From: Drosophila miranda
Taxonomy: Eukaryota > Arthropoda > Insecta > Diptera > Drosophilidae
DNA length: 64,000 nucleotides
NCBI RefSeq assembly: GCF_003369915.1
Contig: NC_046673.1
Coordinates: 13,624,001 to 13,688,000 of the forward strand
Direction of reading: 5' to 3'
Shown here: in pieces, positions 22,701-33,681 of the stretch
Numbering within the stretch: the stretch's first letter is position 1
How the letters are laid out: each line of letters starts with the position of its first letter
Program-made: the position numbers and the translations under genes
The notes under the pieces: model-generated
The model's input: only the letters and a program-made list of their open reading frames with translations
Databases searched by the model: none
Told to the model about the DNA's origin: nothing

Positions 22701-25700
22701 CATGCGGCTGGCCGCCGTTGGGATAATCACGTTGCAGAAGATATTATTGCGAGCGCCCTCGATGGCAACGGTGTTGGCCAGGCCAACGAGTCCCATTTTG
22801 GCAGCCGCATAGTTGCCCTGTCCAAAGTTACCAAAGATGCCCGAATTCGACGAGGTCATGACGATGCGGCCAAAGTTTTGGCTCTTCATGTGCCCAAAGG
22901 CGGCCTGAGTGCACTTAAAGCTTCCCTTCAGATGGACGTCGTTGACGAGATTCCAGTCCTGTTCGGTTGTTTTGAGAAGGCTGCGATCGCGCAGAATGCC
23001 GGCATTGTTGATGAGTATATCCACACGGCCATAGGCCTTGATGGCCGTCTCAATGACCTTTGCCCCATCGATGACAGAATTGTAATCGGCCACCGCCTCG
23101 CCGCCACTCTTGCGAATCTCCTCAACGACCACATCGGCGGCCCGCTGCGAGGCACCCTCACCGGAATGAGTGCCGCCCAGGTCGTTGACCACCACCTTGG
23201 CGCCACGGGAGGCCAGCAGGAGAGCATACTCTCGGCCCAAGCCGGCACCGGCACCAGTCACCACCGCAACACGGCCATCGAAACGCAGTTTGCCAGCAGA
23301 AGACATGTTTTCTCGTTAATTTTTCCCTGTTTGGAAATCCGGTTACGCCTGCTCCAACGATCAACTGTCGAATGAAAAAATGAAAGGTATTCCGTGTTGA
23401 ATTATTAGTTATGCGGGGGGAATATCGCATGGGCTCCAAAGTGTGTCCTGATAGTGATATCTCCAGAGGTATATATGTATATACATATATGTTTGTGCAT
23501 ACAGAATGAAAATGTGAAAGTTTTATTGACTCCTACCAAAGAATCGAAAGACAATTCGGTTTGATCCAAGTCCAACAACGGCTCAGAGTTCAATTAGACG
23601 AACACAGAAGGCACAACAAATTGACAACAAAATGTTTTAATGTTTTTCTAGCACACACACCGACAAACACAAAAGCAATGCAAATACTATGTACATATGT
23701 ATATAGATGTGGGGATCGCCGCTCCCCATTTACACACGACTTACAGTTCTTGTAGACTAAACGCACGTTAACGTTGCTACTCGGATGCGATTCCTTAACT
23801 TAATACAAAAGATTAGCAGCTCAATATCGCAGGTACAAAGTGCAACAAAGCGATAAGCAACTTAAAAATGGGTTTAATGGGAGCAAAAGAATTCGGTGCT
23901 GCCAGATCGATGGAGAAAACATATGGCAGCTGGAATATCGATTAATACATATATCGATGGCTGTAAATGCAGCGCGATGTTTCTTATTGCATTTCGTGTT
24001 CGTTAAAAACATTTTAAAACCTAAAAAAAGGCGAAAGTTCATAAACATGTGATAAATAAAAATATAACACTTTGATATATTTGGTGATTGTAGGTTAATT
24101 TTCTTTCTTTTTTTGTTTTTGTATTATCTTTTGAAAATGGCGCCATCCTAGATTTTTGATATCTGGCGCCACCTTAACAGAAACTCTATCGATATATCTA
24201 TCGATTTTGAAACACACCGCGAAAATAAATATTCAAAACAGCAAATATACAATGCATTAGAACGCAATGATAAAATGATGAGATGTTTACATAAATGATT
24301 GCCAATAAATATGAAAATATCGCAAAAGAATCCAATAATAATATGATTTTTTTCTACATTCATTTCAGACTTTGGGACGTTCAGAATGAGAACAATTGCA
24401 TTCGAGTGTGCCGGGGCCATATGTCGCATGTGAACTCTGTTAAATTCTCCCCTGACGGACTATGGATTGCTTCCGCTGGTCTGGAGGGATCCATTCTCAT
24501 CTGGGACATACGGAAGAGCAAACAGATCATGGAGTTTATAGCAGAGCCACCAGTCACGGCCATCACATGCATACAGTTCCATCCGTTTGAGTTCCTGCTC
24601 GCAGCTGGACGCATCGATGGCACCGTGTCCATCTATGATCTGGAGCATCAGCAGCTTGTCTCGCAGACCACACATTTCTATGGCCAGGCCATCAGATGCA
24701 TAACGTTCAGTGACAATGGTGAATGCCTCTTTGTGGGCAGTGTTTCGGGCATCTCTGTCATTGGCTGGGAGCCCGACCGTGAGCTGGACCACATAAAGGG
24801 CTCCTGGTCCTCGCTGGGTGACATGAAAGTGGTCAACAATAAGCTGGTAAGTGGATGTGCCCCTGAAGACTATGAAATCCCACTGATCTCTCATTTTGGT
24901 TGCAGATCTGTGGCTGTCATGAAATCGATGCTGTGTCCATTAATACCATAAGTCTGGACCGTGTGATACCGTTCTATCAGCCGCCGAATACCCTGCCCAA
25001 CTTCAAGCACAATTCAACGAACCGAAAGAGCTTTACGCGCGGCAACCAAAAGTTTCGTTTGTCTTTGGGTGGTTCCAAGCCCGCCCAGGTCAAGGAGGAG
25101 CAAGAGCATGACAATAAAAGTCAGAATTTCGATGATCTATCATCGCCAAATCTGAGTCTGGAGGTTGTGAACGAGGCCGTATTGGAATCGACAGAGATAT
25201 CGCCCATTTCGTCGCTGCAGCATCTGCCACAGCCCGGTCTAGTGGCACCTGGCGAGCACGTGCATCCGTATAGCCTCTACAGCTATAGTAGCTACAGCGG
25301 TATGGATGTGGGCGGTTCCAGTTCCACCCGCCTCTTGCAGATGAATGGCCCCAGCTCGCTGCACACAGCGGAGAACTATAACAATATTTATCCGCTGGAG
25401 AAGGAGGAGGAGCCCGAGGCTGAGGCCGAGGCCGAGGTGGATGTGCAGCATTTGGAGTACAATCTGAACGAGAGCAATGCACCGATACTCTCCAATTATG
25501 ATAACTACGAGATGGCCGAGGACTTTCCAGTCAATCAGAACTTGAACTATTTGGTCAGTAGCTATAAGGCAGTGCCGCCCGCCTCCTCCACGATCAATGC
25601 CTCGTCCAAGTCGATCAAAAAAACCACCACCAATCTGCACAAGCGAAGCACGGGCATCAGCAACACCAAACAGTCATCGACGGCCATTTTCGGCAGCAAT

Positions 25701-26919
25701 AAGCTGAGCCAAGTGTCGTCGGTTAGCTCGATGGAGCTGCACAAGCTGGACGACAATATGATACTCAAGAAATCGTCCTCCTCGAATGTGGTCAACAAGA
25801 ACAAACGGTCGATGGTGGCGACCACGCAGAGCCAGTTCTACAAGGAGAATAGCCAGCAGAAGAATATCAATGTGGAGATAATCACAAAGCCGCCAATGAG
25901 GTCACGCACCACCCTAGACATGCGTATATCGCATCAAAACAAAACTCAGGAAAAGCATACACACGTGAGTGATCTCCAAAAAAAAAGGTTTCAGCATGCC
26001 ATATTGATTGATTCCCTCTTGCAGCAGCCACTTAACAATCATCGCATCATAGCAGATGATCACAATGATTTTGATTTCCTCTCAAGATCACACGAGGCTG
26101 TGCTACAGGAATTGAGCAATCGCCAGACCAGCCTGGATTTGCTACGACACTCCACAAGGTGAGCTTTTTGACCTGCAAATTAGAGACCACCAGGAATCCA
26201 CAGTATTTTTAAAAGAAGAGAGAAAAACAACTGCAATTTTCGGATCCAACACAGTGTGACGATACCTGTTTGGTTCAGTCCGTTTTGGGCGAGCGTTTTG
26301 AAGGCATGAGAAAGCTAATATGCAGATTCGGTTGCCTGCTCATGCAGGGCTCTAAGTATTTCAACTCTGATTCCATTTAATCCCTGCATATAGGTCGCAT
26401 GATGTTTTGGGCGCCTTGAAGCAAGCTAGGAATACCGGAAGATCGATCTTTATAGATCTGCTGGGAGCCATCCTAGAGAAACCGTGAGCCTGAATAAGAG
26501 ATTTGTGTAAATGTTCTTTTTAACATCTTTTGATATGTTGTAGGTCCTCTTGGAACTTGGATTTCTGCATATTCGTTTTGCCAGAGATATTTGAACTTTT
26601 GCAAAGTCAACACAAGTTGTAAGTGCCACGTCATAGAATACCCGATTTCGGGATCGAAACTAATTGTAAATTGTTCTTTACTAGCCACTTTACCAGAGCC
26701 TGTGATACATTGCGTATCATTTTGTCAAACTTCTTGCCAACCATACAGGAGAACCTCGACCCGTGGGCGGCCAATGGCTTGGGCGTGGATGTGACGCGGG
26801 AGGATCGCCAGAGGAAGTGCGCCGAATGCCAGCGATGGCTGTTGCAGATCAAGAACCTGCCCGAAAGCATTCACTTTGGGGGCACGCTGTCACAATTGCA
26901 GAATATAATTGTTTTTTAA
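19732..26919 (+). CDS. kat80: Katanin p80 regulatory subunit (WD40 and con80)
   Basis: Regulatory subunit of the microtubule-severing katanin complex; it targets and activates the p60 AAA ATPase. Nine coding exons: 19732-19765, 19960-20087, 20151-20368, 24369-24846, 24906-25964, 26025-26158, 26394-26483, 26544-26618 and 26685-26919. All junctions are GT-AG and in phase; the sum is 2451 nt, 816 residues, close to the D. melanogaster length I recall. Residues 1 to about 290 form WD40 repeats ([21 protein letters not shown]). A low-complexity Ser/Asn/Glu-rich linker follows. The C-terminal 170 residues match con80, the p60-binding domain ([32 protein letters not shown]). The 60-nt intron at 25965-26024 is a multiple of three and open, so retention would add 20 residues. 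Intron 3 (20369-24368) is 4 kb and contains Mfe2 on the other strand. Confidence 0.95.
20666..20926 (-). CDS. small nested ORF, 86 residues, possible GoLoco-like motif
   Basis: Lies in kat80 intron 3, downstream of Mfe2 on the same strand. The frame has fly-like codon choice (CTG, CAG, AAG, GAG) and a hydrophilic, helix-prone product rich in R, E and Q. Near the C-terminus, [15 protein letters not shown] lines up with the GoLoco consensus F-D-L-L-x5-R-R-x3-Q, although the normally invariant Arg after the Gln is Thr, so nucleotide-exchange-inhibitor activity would be doubtful. I do not recognise an orthologue. It could be a small gene, a decayed gene, or a Mfe2 3' UTR ORF about 450 bases beyond that stop codon. 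Confidence 0.4.
   Translation of the reverse strand: MVDGPVVIDSEELSRPRRQREQTLQELRHELQHQTQPKKARPTAAQDLGKEINSLRGQGPGEELIFDVLESIRARRRSQQTEPHRS
21381..23306 (-). CDS. Mfe2: Peroxisomal multifunctional enzyme type 2
   Basis: Peroxisomal beta-oxidation enzyme: it hydrates trans-2-enoyl-CoA to (3R)-hydroxyacyl-CoA and oxidises that to 3-ketoacyl-CoA. Exons are 23306-22601 and 22468-21381 (132-nt GT-AG intron), 597 residues. The N-terminal short-chain dehydrogenase has TGAGAGLG (17-24), NNAG (100-103) and the Ser...YAAAK active site (Y166, K170). The C-terminal hydratase-2 (hotdog) domain has [12 protein letters not shown] with Asp495 and His500, then PILHGLC. The vertebrate SCP2 domain is absent, as known for Drosophila MFE-2. 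The protein ends in AKL, a type 1 peroxisomal targeting signal. The whole gene sits antisense inside kat80 intron 3. Confidence 0.95.
23307..24368. promoter_or_regulatory. Mfe2 upstream region inside the kat80 intron
   Basis: About 1 kb between the Mfe2 start codon and kat80 exon 4. It contains several ATCGAT sites (about 23909, 23938 and 23953), an E-box CAGCTG near 23929, paired GGCGCC palindromes (24139-24145 and 24165-24170) and DRE matches TATCGATA at 24187-24194 and TATCGAT at 24199-24205. These are typical of Drosophila housekeeping promoters and suggest that Mfe2 starts in this stretch. The exact start is unknown. Confidence 0.4.
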
Positions 26920-27277
26920 AACATTGCATGCATATCTGTAGACTGTAAATTGTCCACGGGGTTCAGATTAGATCCAGACTCTTGAACGATTATCACCCAC
27001 TGTGCAGGTACAGACAGCTTCCTTTTCTTTTTTTTTCGGGGGAGTGGCCTCATTTGTCGCTCTAAGCTGCCAAAAAAAAACTATAAACAAAAAACATTTT
27101 AAACACACAATCGATTCAGGAGAAGCAGCCGCTTCCGAACCCTGTTTGTTTAGCATTAACAAAAACCCTTAGTCATTAAATGATTTACACTATTAATTCG
27201 TTATTGAAACTAATTTATATAATTATTATTTACACATACCACCTAAGCCTTATAAATTTCAAAAGTGTGCAACAAAA
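26920..27277. other. kat80 3' flank
   Basis: Probable kat80 3' UTR and flank with A-rich runs (about 27070-27110). No coding sequence was seen. Confidence 0.5.
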
Positions 27278-27985
27278 GTGTCTGAAAATCTGTGTACTTA
27301 TTTGTCTAAAATCAAATGTACTATACGGCATATAGTGAAAAGTTCCAATGTGATTTCTATGCTAACATTCTTCAATCATGAGCTCTCAATGGGAGGCTTT
27401 CCATACCATTGGGTAGGTTGTATCAAGGACTATGCCATTACCAAGATATGGTGGGGTTTTTCGAGAAACCTCGTCGACAATGCCTTGGGAAGCTGAGTCG
27501 GTCCCTCGAATCCAACAACAACAAGCGCAAAGGTGGTCCCAAGAAAGTAAAATATCAGGAACTTGATGCTTTATTTTATAGATTTTACAGTCTTTGGTTG
27601 GATGTATAGTATAATATTTTAAACCATGAAAACATTCAATAGCAGAAAATTTTAAAAGAGAGTGCTGCAAATGCCAGCATTCGACTAATTTATGCAGAAT
27701 CAAAGCTAGCCCCCGGTGGTACATGGAACTGATTTTGCACTGTTGAAAACTTTTCCAATAAAGGCAGAATAATGCACTGGTGGTGGGGATGGTTGGGAAT
27801 CGGTGACAACGGGCAGCGTCACCGAAGCGTGTCGTGGACAAGTTCGCGCTAAATCGTGGCTGGGGCTGCAGGTGATTTAGATGCGTCGTTAAAATGTCAA
27901 CCAAATGCAGATGATTACGGGTGGCAGGGCACGCCCAGATGGACCCCATATGGAGAAGATACCACTCGGTAGTTTCAGTTGTAGT
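27278..27985 (+). pseudogene. decayed CENP-B/Tigger-like (pogo-type) transposase remnant
   Basis: Read over three plus-strand frames with stops and frame changes, pieces of a pogo/Tigger-class protein appear in the right order. A basic linker and CENP-B-type helix-turn-helix start lies near 27508-27600 (SLESNNNKRK, then KKVKYQELDALFYRFYSLWL). A GWL piece is at about 27787-27830 (GWLGIGDNGQRHRSVS). A match to the NADETG...W...P start of the DDE domain is at about 27908-27960 (NADDYGWQGTPRWTPYGED). An N-terminal helix-turn-helix may be in 27350-27490. No intact frame or terminal repeats were found. It may be an old transposon copy or a dead domesticated gene. The 227-codon ORF on the other strand (27386-28069) is judged to be its shadow. 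Confidence 0.4.
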
Positions 27986-28266
27986 TTGCCGATCGGCATG
28001 GAGTTCTGAAAGCGGAGGGAGTGCATTCGCCTTCTTGCGGTTGAGTGACTCGAATGGAATGGCCAACAAAGAGCGGGCCAGAGGTAGAGGCTAGAGGCCG
28101 AACAAAGCGGGCTTTGAAGTTCAGTTTACCATGTCGCCGCATCATTGTGAGGCTCTAATGCCCTACCTATCGATAGCGTTTTGGAGCGATTAAGGCCCCG
28201 GACAGTTGGGAGTAGTTCATCTTTGCCAGCCGACGGCAACGGTTGAGTCTTTGCGCCGTCCACAAA
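27986..28266 (+). promoter_or_regulatory. upstream region of the secreted-protein gene
   Basis: Contains a perfect DRE (TATCGATA, 28168-28175) 92 bases before the start codon at 28267, a plausible promoter element. TCAGTTT near 28120 could be an initiator. No TATA box was seen. Confidence 0.35.
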
Positions 28267-29265
28267 ATGGCACTGGATAAGTTCATTCTGCTATGCTGCT
28301 GCATCCATTTTGCTGTGTGCGCGGACAGCTTCGAGATGCCTAACAGGAACACGGACCTGGATCTGGACCTCGACCTGGAGGCCGAGGATAGCATGGTGGA
28401 CACCGCGCGTTCCTTGGAACCGGGACAGCCCAAGCAGATAAAGATACTGCAGCATTCGGCGGGATACACAGACTATGAATACTATCAAAGGCCCAGGCCA
28501 GGGGTCGTCAATGATCACTACGGGAACGGGAACGGGAATGGGAATGACAACGATCTCAGCGCATCCTCGGCCATGAAGAGATTGCATGAAGAGACCAATC
28601 GGAGACCAGTCAGTGGCGCCGTGCCCCACAAGCCACTGCCTTGGTACGGCGAGTATTCCGGCAAGCCCAGCGCCGCCAGCGTGCCCATGTACCCCTCCAG
28701 ATCCTACGATCCTTATATTCGGCGCTACGACAGGTGAGTGGCTGATAGCAAAGTTCGAGCTACATACGAGACGACGGCGCTCATATTCGGCAGGTTCGAT
28801 GAGCAGTACCATCGCGCCTATCCGCAGTACTTCGAGGACATGTACATGCATCGGCAGCGCTTCGATCCGTACGACAGCTACAGTCCCCGGGTGCCACACT
28901 ACCCCGAGCCGTATGTAATGTACCCCGACCGCTATCTGGACACACCCAGTGCCAGGGACTACATCAAGTCGCGACGCGGCTACATCGATGATCCCGTCCC
29001 GCTGCCCGACTCCTACAATTCAAAGTACGGCCCTTCCCCGAAGCTATCCGACCTGACGCTGCCCATGCGTAACCAGCGGGTGGTGTACTACGCCCATCTA
29101 CCAGAAATCGTACGGACCCCGTACGACAGTACGCGACCGGAGGAGCGCAACTCGGCGGCCATGACCATGCCGGCTGCCGCACCGTACAAGCTGAATAAAA
29201 AGAAAATCAAAAGCAATCTGCGACCTCTAGGCAATAATTCTACCGGCTATAAAATGACATTATAG
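28267..29265 (+). CDS. Tyr/Pro-rich secreted protein, unknown family
   Basis: Exons 28267-28733 and 28794-29265 (60-nt GT-AG intron, frame kept) code 312 residues. The N-terminus is a signal peptide (MALDKFILLCCCIHFAVCA). A short acidic repeat (DLDLDLDLE), an NGNGNGN run and a long central part rich in Tyr, Pro, Arg, Asp and Met follow (for example YFEDMYMHRQRFDPYDSY). There are no cysteines after the signal region, no membrane segment and no enzyme motif. The C-terminus is basic (NKKKIKSNLRP). The composition resembles eggshell, cuticle or other extracellular-matrix proteins that can be cross-linked through tyrosine; that role is a guess. The start gives the signal peptide and has a good context (CAAAATGG). 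I do not recognise the gene. Confidence 0.8.
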
Positions 29266-32200
29266 AAGCGAAATCCAAATCTAAGACTTTTGTTCTTCTG
29301 TTTACTTCAAAAAGCACTTGAATCGGCGGCAATAGAGACTAAGACATCATAAGGATCGGATCTATAGTCCCCCCCCCATCTAATGCTATCTATTTCCTGC
29401 ATGACCATTCCACATACATTTATTTAACATTAGGACATCTTTTTTTTGGTTTTTTGAAAATATAATTAATGAATGAAGCTTGGTTAAGTTCTTTTTTCTG
29501 TATTGGTACGGCATATGGTGTTTTTTGAATTCAGTAAAAATATAATATATACATATAGAAAAAATATCATTACAATTTTTGTTTTGGGAATTTGGTAACC
29601 TGAAGAGCACTCATAATTATCAAGTTTAACAAACTATTCAGTTGTTCTTCATTAGTATGGATAGCCTGGTATATTTTCCATATGTATAGGTCATACAAAG
29701 AATTATATGTGCATCATACTTGATTAAAACTAGAAAAGTACTAAAACTGACATCGAAATGTTGAGTACATACGCAGTTTTTTTTTTGTGTAGTGCAATGT
29801 TACGCGTGAAAAAATTCGTTTAAATGTAAAATAAAATGGACTTAAAAGTAGTCTTCATACTAAATATTTATACTCGTATTTGCATATTTCTTTTTTCCTA
29901 TTTTTACGCAATAACTTTAAAAGCTTTAAAAAAATATGTGCATCACATGTGTAAAATTCCTTGTTTGCCGTAGGATAAATTTTTTTTTTAGAAACCACAA
30001 TGAATCTATAATTTATGCGCTTGCAATGTTCAATAAATAAATGGCATACATTTTTTAGAACCAGATATTCCCGTAAAAGGCTTTGCAAATATATCTGAAT
30101 TTTTCCTGTAGATTCAGGATGGACTCTTATTGAAATGTATCTATCCATCAGAGTAGAGGCATATGTATTTATATTTTTTTTTCTTCTGTGATCTTAAAGT
30201 TACAATCTAAAGATACAGGCTTTTGGCCTGTATTGGAAGATAACTTCCAATTAAATCTTTATATTGTGATTATATTGATTTATTCTATCAGACTACCATC
30301 TAACTGAATCATGCATCGGTAGTAGCTGGTTCTCAACGTCCTTTAAAAATGTGTTCCAATCCAAGCTAAAATACATATAAGAACTTATTGTTGATATGGA
30401 TATATACTATAATAGAAAGGTAACTTTCAAGATTTACCTAAACATCAGTAAAGTTTCAAGCAGCAACAATTGGCTTGAGAAATGTGCAATTCTCAAGCTG
30501 CCACACATGTACATAATCGTTCTAATTAATATTCATCTGATAAATATCGGAGGAGATGCTGCTTGTTGGTGTTGGAACCAGCCCCCAGGCCCATCCGTCC
30601 TCTGCTGGGCCTCGCTGCACTGCATCTGTAAATGTGTTTAATGTTAATAGAGAGTCAAACAACAAATGATCTATGACCCAAGGGCAGGGCATTGCAGGAG
30701 GGGGTCAAGCCTTGAATTGCTATTCATTTGCAGTTAACATTTAAATGTAATTTGTGTGCCACTCACCTATTGCACTCCATCCTGCGTCCGAAGGATGTGG
30801 ATGTGGATGTGGTGGAGACATCTTCAAGTTATAGCAAAAGTCCGCAGCAGCTGGAACGTTTCATCGGGTCTTTCTCCCCAGAGTCTCGTTAATTACACAA
30901 TTCCATTACTTTGACTTTCGCCACGACTTTGGTCTTTGGACTTGGGGGATATTAAAGTTTTGCGATTTCTGCAATTTAACTTTCTCGCTGGTCTATGCAA
31001 GAAACAACAAGAAGCATTCGTAATTATACGTACGTACAAATACTCACATGTGTATGTACATACATATATTCCGGTATGCTCCAAGAGGCCATTCATCCTG
31101 AAGCTTTATGTATGTTTGGGTTTTGTTCTGGCATTCATTCGTTTTGACACACAACACAAGAGGAGCAGCAGCAGCAGCAGCAGAAGAGCTATTATGGTGC
31201 CCCAACACCACCAACGACAACAAATACTTCAGTAATGCATGGACACGTACGGCTAATTAATGTGCTTTTGTTTGGGGTTACATTTGTCAGAGCAGCGCGC
31301 GAGCGATGTAATGTCCAAATGTCCGAGGAGCATGTGACACTTTAGCCACCGTTTTGCCATATCTTTACAGTTAAAAAATACATTTTCGAAAAAGCCATCA
31401 ACAGCAATCGCCAAGTCAGCCATTTTTTAGGAATGGTCGATCACTGATAACTGTCGCCCACCTCTAAGTGCGAATATCTGCATATCGATTGGCATTTCAT
31501 TTATTTAATTATATATTTCTGATAATAGCAAAGCACTTTTCGGTTAAAAGCAGGTTTTATTTTTGTGGAATATTTGACTGATAAGTGTCGTACAGCCATT
31601 AGTTCTACTCTGCGGCAATTGGCAGCGGCATTAAAGATCAGTTGGCAGTGCTCTTTGAGTGTAGCCACACCACCTGCTATGTATAAATATGCATGTCCAC
31701 GCATAGCTGTGCTTTCTCTGCGCCAAAACCAAAAAAAAACAAATTTCGCCTAGAAAAGTGTATTTTTAGAGTATTGACGTATCGGCTATCAGGAGGATGC
31801 ATGTAAGAAAGTGCTCCCCAGCGTGGGGGGGACTATGCTATTTTACGAGCTGTATTTCGTATGTCCTTTTTCTTTTTGCCATCTCCCTGTTATTACTCAC
31901 AACTTGACACAGACATTTTCACAGGTCACCGCCACGCACACAATCACACATAGACACGCACACGCATACGAATACGCACATAAACACATTTGTCCAAGGG
32001 AGCGCGACAATTGCCTGAACGGCGCGGCCGGCCTTGTGGGACATTTTGCATGGAGGAGAGGATGCGATGCGATGCGATGGTCCGGCATTGGAGGAGGAAA
32101 CCTAATGAGCGCGCACCGCCCACGCAATGAAATGGGCCAGAGACACACACACACACACACATACTAGGCAATTTTGGGCTGCTGTCCCGGATCTCGGGGT

Positions 32201-33321
32201 AAGCAAAAACAATAACAATGATGCACGCGATACTTAACAAACTTTTGCGCCGGGCGGACTCCCATAATTAGAATCATTGAAATAGCCATTCAACGTTCAT
32301 TTGCCCAGGCCCGGACCCGTGCCAGAACTGTCCCAGCAGTGGCTTGGGGTCAGGTATCCGTTGTGGGATGGCTGCCTGGCACGACATGTACATACATATG
32401 TAAGGATGTGTGTGTGTGTGTGGGCATGCCTGCCCCATGATTCAGTGCTCCGCGTGGGTGAGTGAGTGCTCCCGGTCCGATCCGATCCGGTCCGGTCCGG
32501 TCCGGGTGGGTGTGTTCGGAGGTGTTGTGGCAAATGAGAAAACAATGCCCGAATAACGACTCTCCGATGTGCATTAAAAGATTTATTTCTTTGCGAATAA
32601 ATGAAGTTTTTCTTTATGGCCAACAGTCACTAGCCTTTTCCACATCGTTGCCGCTTCCTGGACGCACAGGCCCGTGGCCGCGCAGCCACACCTTGTCCGC
32701 GACGAGACAGAACGATGGAGTGTAGGCGTACATTGATGGGGACATAAAGTCCCGGACACAGCTATTCCTTCTCCGCCTCCCGTGTAATCGCTGAGTAGTT
32801 AAATGCGCTCTAGTTATACGTACTTACAAGCAATGTGGGATGTCTGAGAGGACTAGCCGTAACATTAATGCCTTCTGCCCCCTTCTGTCCCATCCACACG
32901 TCAACAAATCACCGCAAATTTATTTGTCTGAGGCTCGGAGCGAGTCCTGCCTGCCTGCCTGCCTGCACGTGCAGTAATTAGGAGTGGAAACAATGGTGGA
33001 AGAAGCAGCGGAATGCAGAAGAATCCTATACAAATTCCTGTGTCCCATTAGGGTGTCGACATCGCCGGAGCATCTAAATCTGGGCTATTCAACTGATAGA
33101 ACAGGGACAGGAACAGGGAATAGAAATGCATATATTGCACCTAAACATCGAAATATTATACAGATGATTTGGGATTGCTGTAGGGCCTCATAGGTTTTGG
33201 ATTCTGCTATGAGCCAAATTAATTGCTGATTTTCAAGCTTTAATATCAAAAATTGTTTTCCTAAAAGCTTATGAATTGAAATCCCAGAAAAATAAAATTT
33301 CTTTGCCTCATGCTGGACTTT
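29266..33321. other. gene-poor sequence, no coding region supported
   Basis: 3' flank of the secreted-protein gene followed by AT-rich and mixed non-coding DNA. Notable items are a CAG run near 31166-31184, CA runs at 32145-32160, GT runs near 32408-32422 and a CCGGT/CCGAT repeat at 32476-32506. The ORFs on both strands look random. It may be intergenic or intronic. Confidence 0.45.
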
Positions 33322-33681
33322 TCACATATTATTCAAGTCTGTATCCAAATCCGCACTCAGGGCGGCCACTCTTGCCCTTTGACGATCAAGACTCTGACAG
33401 AACTGTTCCAACCTCCGTTCAAAATTCTCCATCTGAAGCAGCTGCAACTGTCTTCTGGTATTCTCCAGACCTTTCTCCAGAAGTGCGACATCAGCATTTA
33501 GCATGTAGCAGGTTAGCAGTGCGGTTTGTCGAATTGGTAGCTGGTGCGGCCTGATGGGTGTGCATTTCTTGTTGCCATGACCGCCGCTCTTCTGCTGAAT
33601 TGTCATTGGATCAACAAAGTTCTTGCAAAACTTATCACTTACTGAATTGGATTGCATTTGGTCCTCCTTCTTCTGGTCCAT
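33322..33681 (-). CDS. small intronless ORF, 119 residues, coiled coil predicted
   Basis: An open frame with fly-like codon choice in otherwise non-coding DNA. The N-terminal 35 residues are charged. After PIRPHQLPIRQTALL the C-terminal half is one long amphipathic helix (LLEKGLENTRRQLQLLQMEN, then ERRLEQFCQSLDRQRARVAA) with heptad-like leucines, so a coiled-coil protein is likely. There is no signal peptide or membrane segment. No family is recognised. Small intronless genes of this kind in Drosophila are often testis-expressed, but nothing here shows that. Confidence 0.45.
   Translation of the reverse strand: MDQKKEDQMQSNSVSDKFCKNFVDPMTIQQKSGGHGNKKCTPIRPHQLPIRQTALLTCYMLNADVALLEKGLENTRRQLQLLQMENFERRLEQFCQSLDRQRARVAALSADLDTDLNNM

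Noticed and set aside
22620-23375. 251-codon plus-strand ORF
   Set aside because: Antisense to the Mfe2 dehydrogenase exon.
27386-28069. 227-codon ORF on the minus strand
   Set aside because: It lies antisense to transposase-like pieces on the plus strand and has no recognisable domain, so it is more likely a shadow of the old coding strand. Protein conservation would overturn this.
28291-28899. 202-codon minus-strand ORF
   Set aside because: Antisense to the secreted-protein gene and its intron.
32814-32823. GTTATACG, one form of the roX box
   Set aside because: A single 8-base match without partner stem or other roX features.
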